A stretch of DNA of 15,704 bases from Rhodospirillales bacterium (GTDB lineage Bacteria; Pseudomonadota; Gammaproteobacteria; Steroidobacterales; Rariloculaceae). Positions within the stretch are counted from its first letter, which is position 1. Every line of letters starts with the position of its first letter. Location: the NCBI GenBank assembly GCA_024640665.1, contig JAHEEO010000043.1, positions 1 to 15,704 on the forward strand. The letters are read 5' to 3'. The position numbers and the translations under genes are program-made. Shown in pieces: positions 14,775 to 15,704 of this stretch. The notes beneath the pieces were generated by a model. That model did not search any database and was not told the origin of the DNA. It saw nothing but the letters and a program-made list of their open reading frames with translations.

Positions 14775-15401
14775 TCACTGACGTCGCGCTTCAAACTCGA
14801 TGATGATCTCGACTTCGTCGCCAACCCAACCGTTGCCGACGCCGTAAGTCATGCCGAATTCGCTGCGCAGTAACGTTCCTGATGCGGATACGCCGATGAC
14901 ATAGAGGTTGCCATCCAGCGGATAGCTACCGGCCTTATTCAACGTCGCTTGCAACGAAAGAGGCCTGGTAATTCCCAAGAGCGTCAGCTCACCGTCCAGA
15001 TCAAATGTTTGTTCGCCGGTACGACGAATGCTCGCAGCACGAAATAGCATTTCGGAAAACTCTCGCACATTGAGAAAATCGTCGCTGCGCAAATGTCGGT
15101 CGCGACGCTCGTTATTGGTGAATACGCTGTCTGTGCTCACTGTGATCTGCACATCGCTTAACACATCACCCTCCTCGTCAAACTCGAATGTGCCCTTCGC
15201 AATTTGGAAAAAACCAAGCGTCTTAGCGAAGCCGAGATGCTCAACGAGGAAGCCGATACTCAAGTGCTCTGAATCTATTTCGAAAGTACTCGGCTCGGCC
15301 CTAAGTGGGTTGGCAAGCACAAGCGCCACCACAACGGCGCTGGCGATACAAACATGCTGAAGATAGATGAATCGGATTAAGCATCGAACTGTTTGAAGCA
15401 A
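14775..15401 (-). CDS. YceI family periplasmic protein
   Basis: YceI proteins are secreted lipocalin-like beta-barrels; a Thermus member binds a polyisoprenoid chain, and others are induced by high pH or are linked to quinones. The 208-residue product has a signal peptide (hydrophobic stretch around 17-31, likely cut after LRA at 35). The mature part shows all YceI motifs: SIGFLVEHLGFAKTLGFF, RRDRHLRSDDFLNVREFSEM, LDGELTLLGITRPLSL and LRSEFGMTYG. No ATG or GTG suits; TTG at 15401 is preceded by GAGGTGA four bases away, a good ribosome binding site, and an upstream in-frame TGA blocks extension. The n-region before the hydrophobic core is rather long. It converges on the SMP-30-like gene with 28 bases between. 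Confidence 0.9.
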   Translation of the reverse strand: MLQTVRCLIRFIYLQHVCIASAVVVALVLANPLRAEPSTFEIDSEHLSIGFLVEHLGFAKTLGFFQIAKGTFEFDEEGDVLSDVQITVSTDSVFTNNERRDRHLRSDDFLNVREFSEMLFRAASIRRTGEQTFDLDGELTLLGITRPLSLQATLNKAGSYPLDGNLYVIGVSASGTLLRSEFGMTYGVGNGWVGDEVEIIIEFEARRQ

Positions 15402-15486
15402 TGGATCACCTCACACTGTGCCTTACGCAGCGTTCACTCTAGCATGAATGAGCAAAGTCGCTCGCTGCGCGTGCCTGCTGCTGCAA

Positions 15487-15704
15487 TTACTGAACGTCGC
15501 GAAGTTTTTTGGGCGCAACCATCCACAAAATGGCAGCAATCAAAAGCACACCGACGCCTAAAACAAGAAAGGCGAAGCTCTCCCCCTCGAGGAAAGAATC
15601 GCCTAGATACACAGTTGCGACGGCATACGGCAATTCCGTTATAGCTAATGCCAATAGGTATAGAGGGAATGGGTATCGCAGTATGCCCAGCACGTAACCA
15701 GGTA
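15487..15704 (-). CDS. C-terminal part of a probable TVP38/TMEM64 (VTT/DedA-type) membrane protein
   Basis: The frame is open to the right edge, so the gene begins outside the window; about 71 C-terminal residues are visible. They contain the segment RYPFPLYLLALAITELPYA, then VYLGDSF, then a second strongly hydrophobic helix FAFLVLGVGVLLIAAILWMV and a short basic tail (KKLRD). The sequence pattern, a helix ending in ELPYA before VYLG and a final helix, resembles the end of VTT-domain proteins (SNARE-associated/DedA superfamily), which handle lipid scrambling or undecaprenyl-phosphate recycling. A GTG at 15693 could in principle start a 68-residue protein, but it has no ribosome binding site visible. 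The family call is tentative; membrane location is firm. Confidence 0.55.
   Translation of the reverse strand, partial: PGYVLGILRYPFPLYLLALAITELPYAVATVYLGDSFLEGESFAFLVLGVGVLLIAAILWMVAPKKLRDVQ

Noticed and set aside
1..15704. CRISPR arrays, IS elements, phage genes, toxin-antitoxin or defence genes
   Set aside because: Looked for on both strands; no spaced repeats, transposases, integrases or recognisable defence domains were seen.

Overview
The window is ordinary chromosome from a gammaproteobacterium of moderately high GC. The order lolB, tRNA-Gln, prs, rplY, pth, ychF, divergent from prfA and prmC, is the arrangement known from Pseudomonas and (partly) E. coli. GatCAB, PQQ-type dehydrogenase and VTT/DedA-like genes point to a free-living, perhaps aquatic, non-enteric lineage. 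I cannot name the genus from sequence alone. No phage, IS element, CRISPR array or other mobile DNA is visible, and no gap between genes exceeds about 130 bases.

Layout. The left edge holds the 3' end of gatB, overlapped by hslO (Hsp33) on the plus strand. Facing them on the minus strand is a tightly coupled operon transcribed leftwards, mscS > prfA > prmC > moeB, with each junction overlapping or only a few bases apart. A divergent intergenic region with small repeats separates mscS from a rightward block: a TPR lipoprotein, lolB, tRNA-Gln(UUG), prs, rplY, pth and ychF. This block handles outer-membrane lipoprotein assembly, PRPP synthesis and translation. A perfect 17-bp hairpin terminator lies between rplY and pth.

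Right third. Directly behind ychF is a lipoprotein of the PQQ-dependent glucose/sorbosone dehydrogenase family. It is followed by a convergent MFS transporter, a lipoprotein resembling SMP-30/gluconolactonase, a YceI-type periplasmic lipocalin-like protein, and at the right edge the C-terminal end of a probable TVP38/TMEM64 (VTT/DedA) membrane protein. Dehydrogenase (makes lactones), lactonase-like protein and transporter could form a periplasmic sugar-oxidation set, but this is inference from neighbourhood.

How genes work together. prmC is the specific methylase of the release factor encoded by prfA just upstream. LolB inserts lipoproteins such as the TPR protein next to it into the outer membrane. 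GatB could take part in making Gln-tRNA for the tRNA-Gln gene present here. Pth and rplY serve translation. Compared with the classical order, hemA (normally before prfA) and ispE (normally next to lolB) are both absent from their usual places. Apart from that and a few regulatory-looking hairpins, I see no convincing undescribed system.
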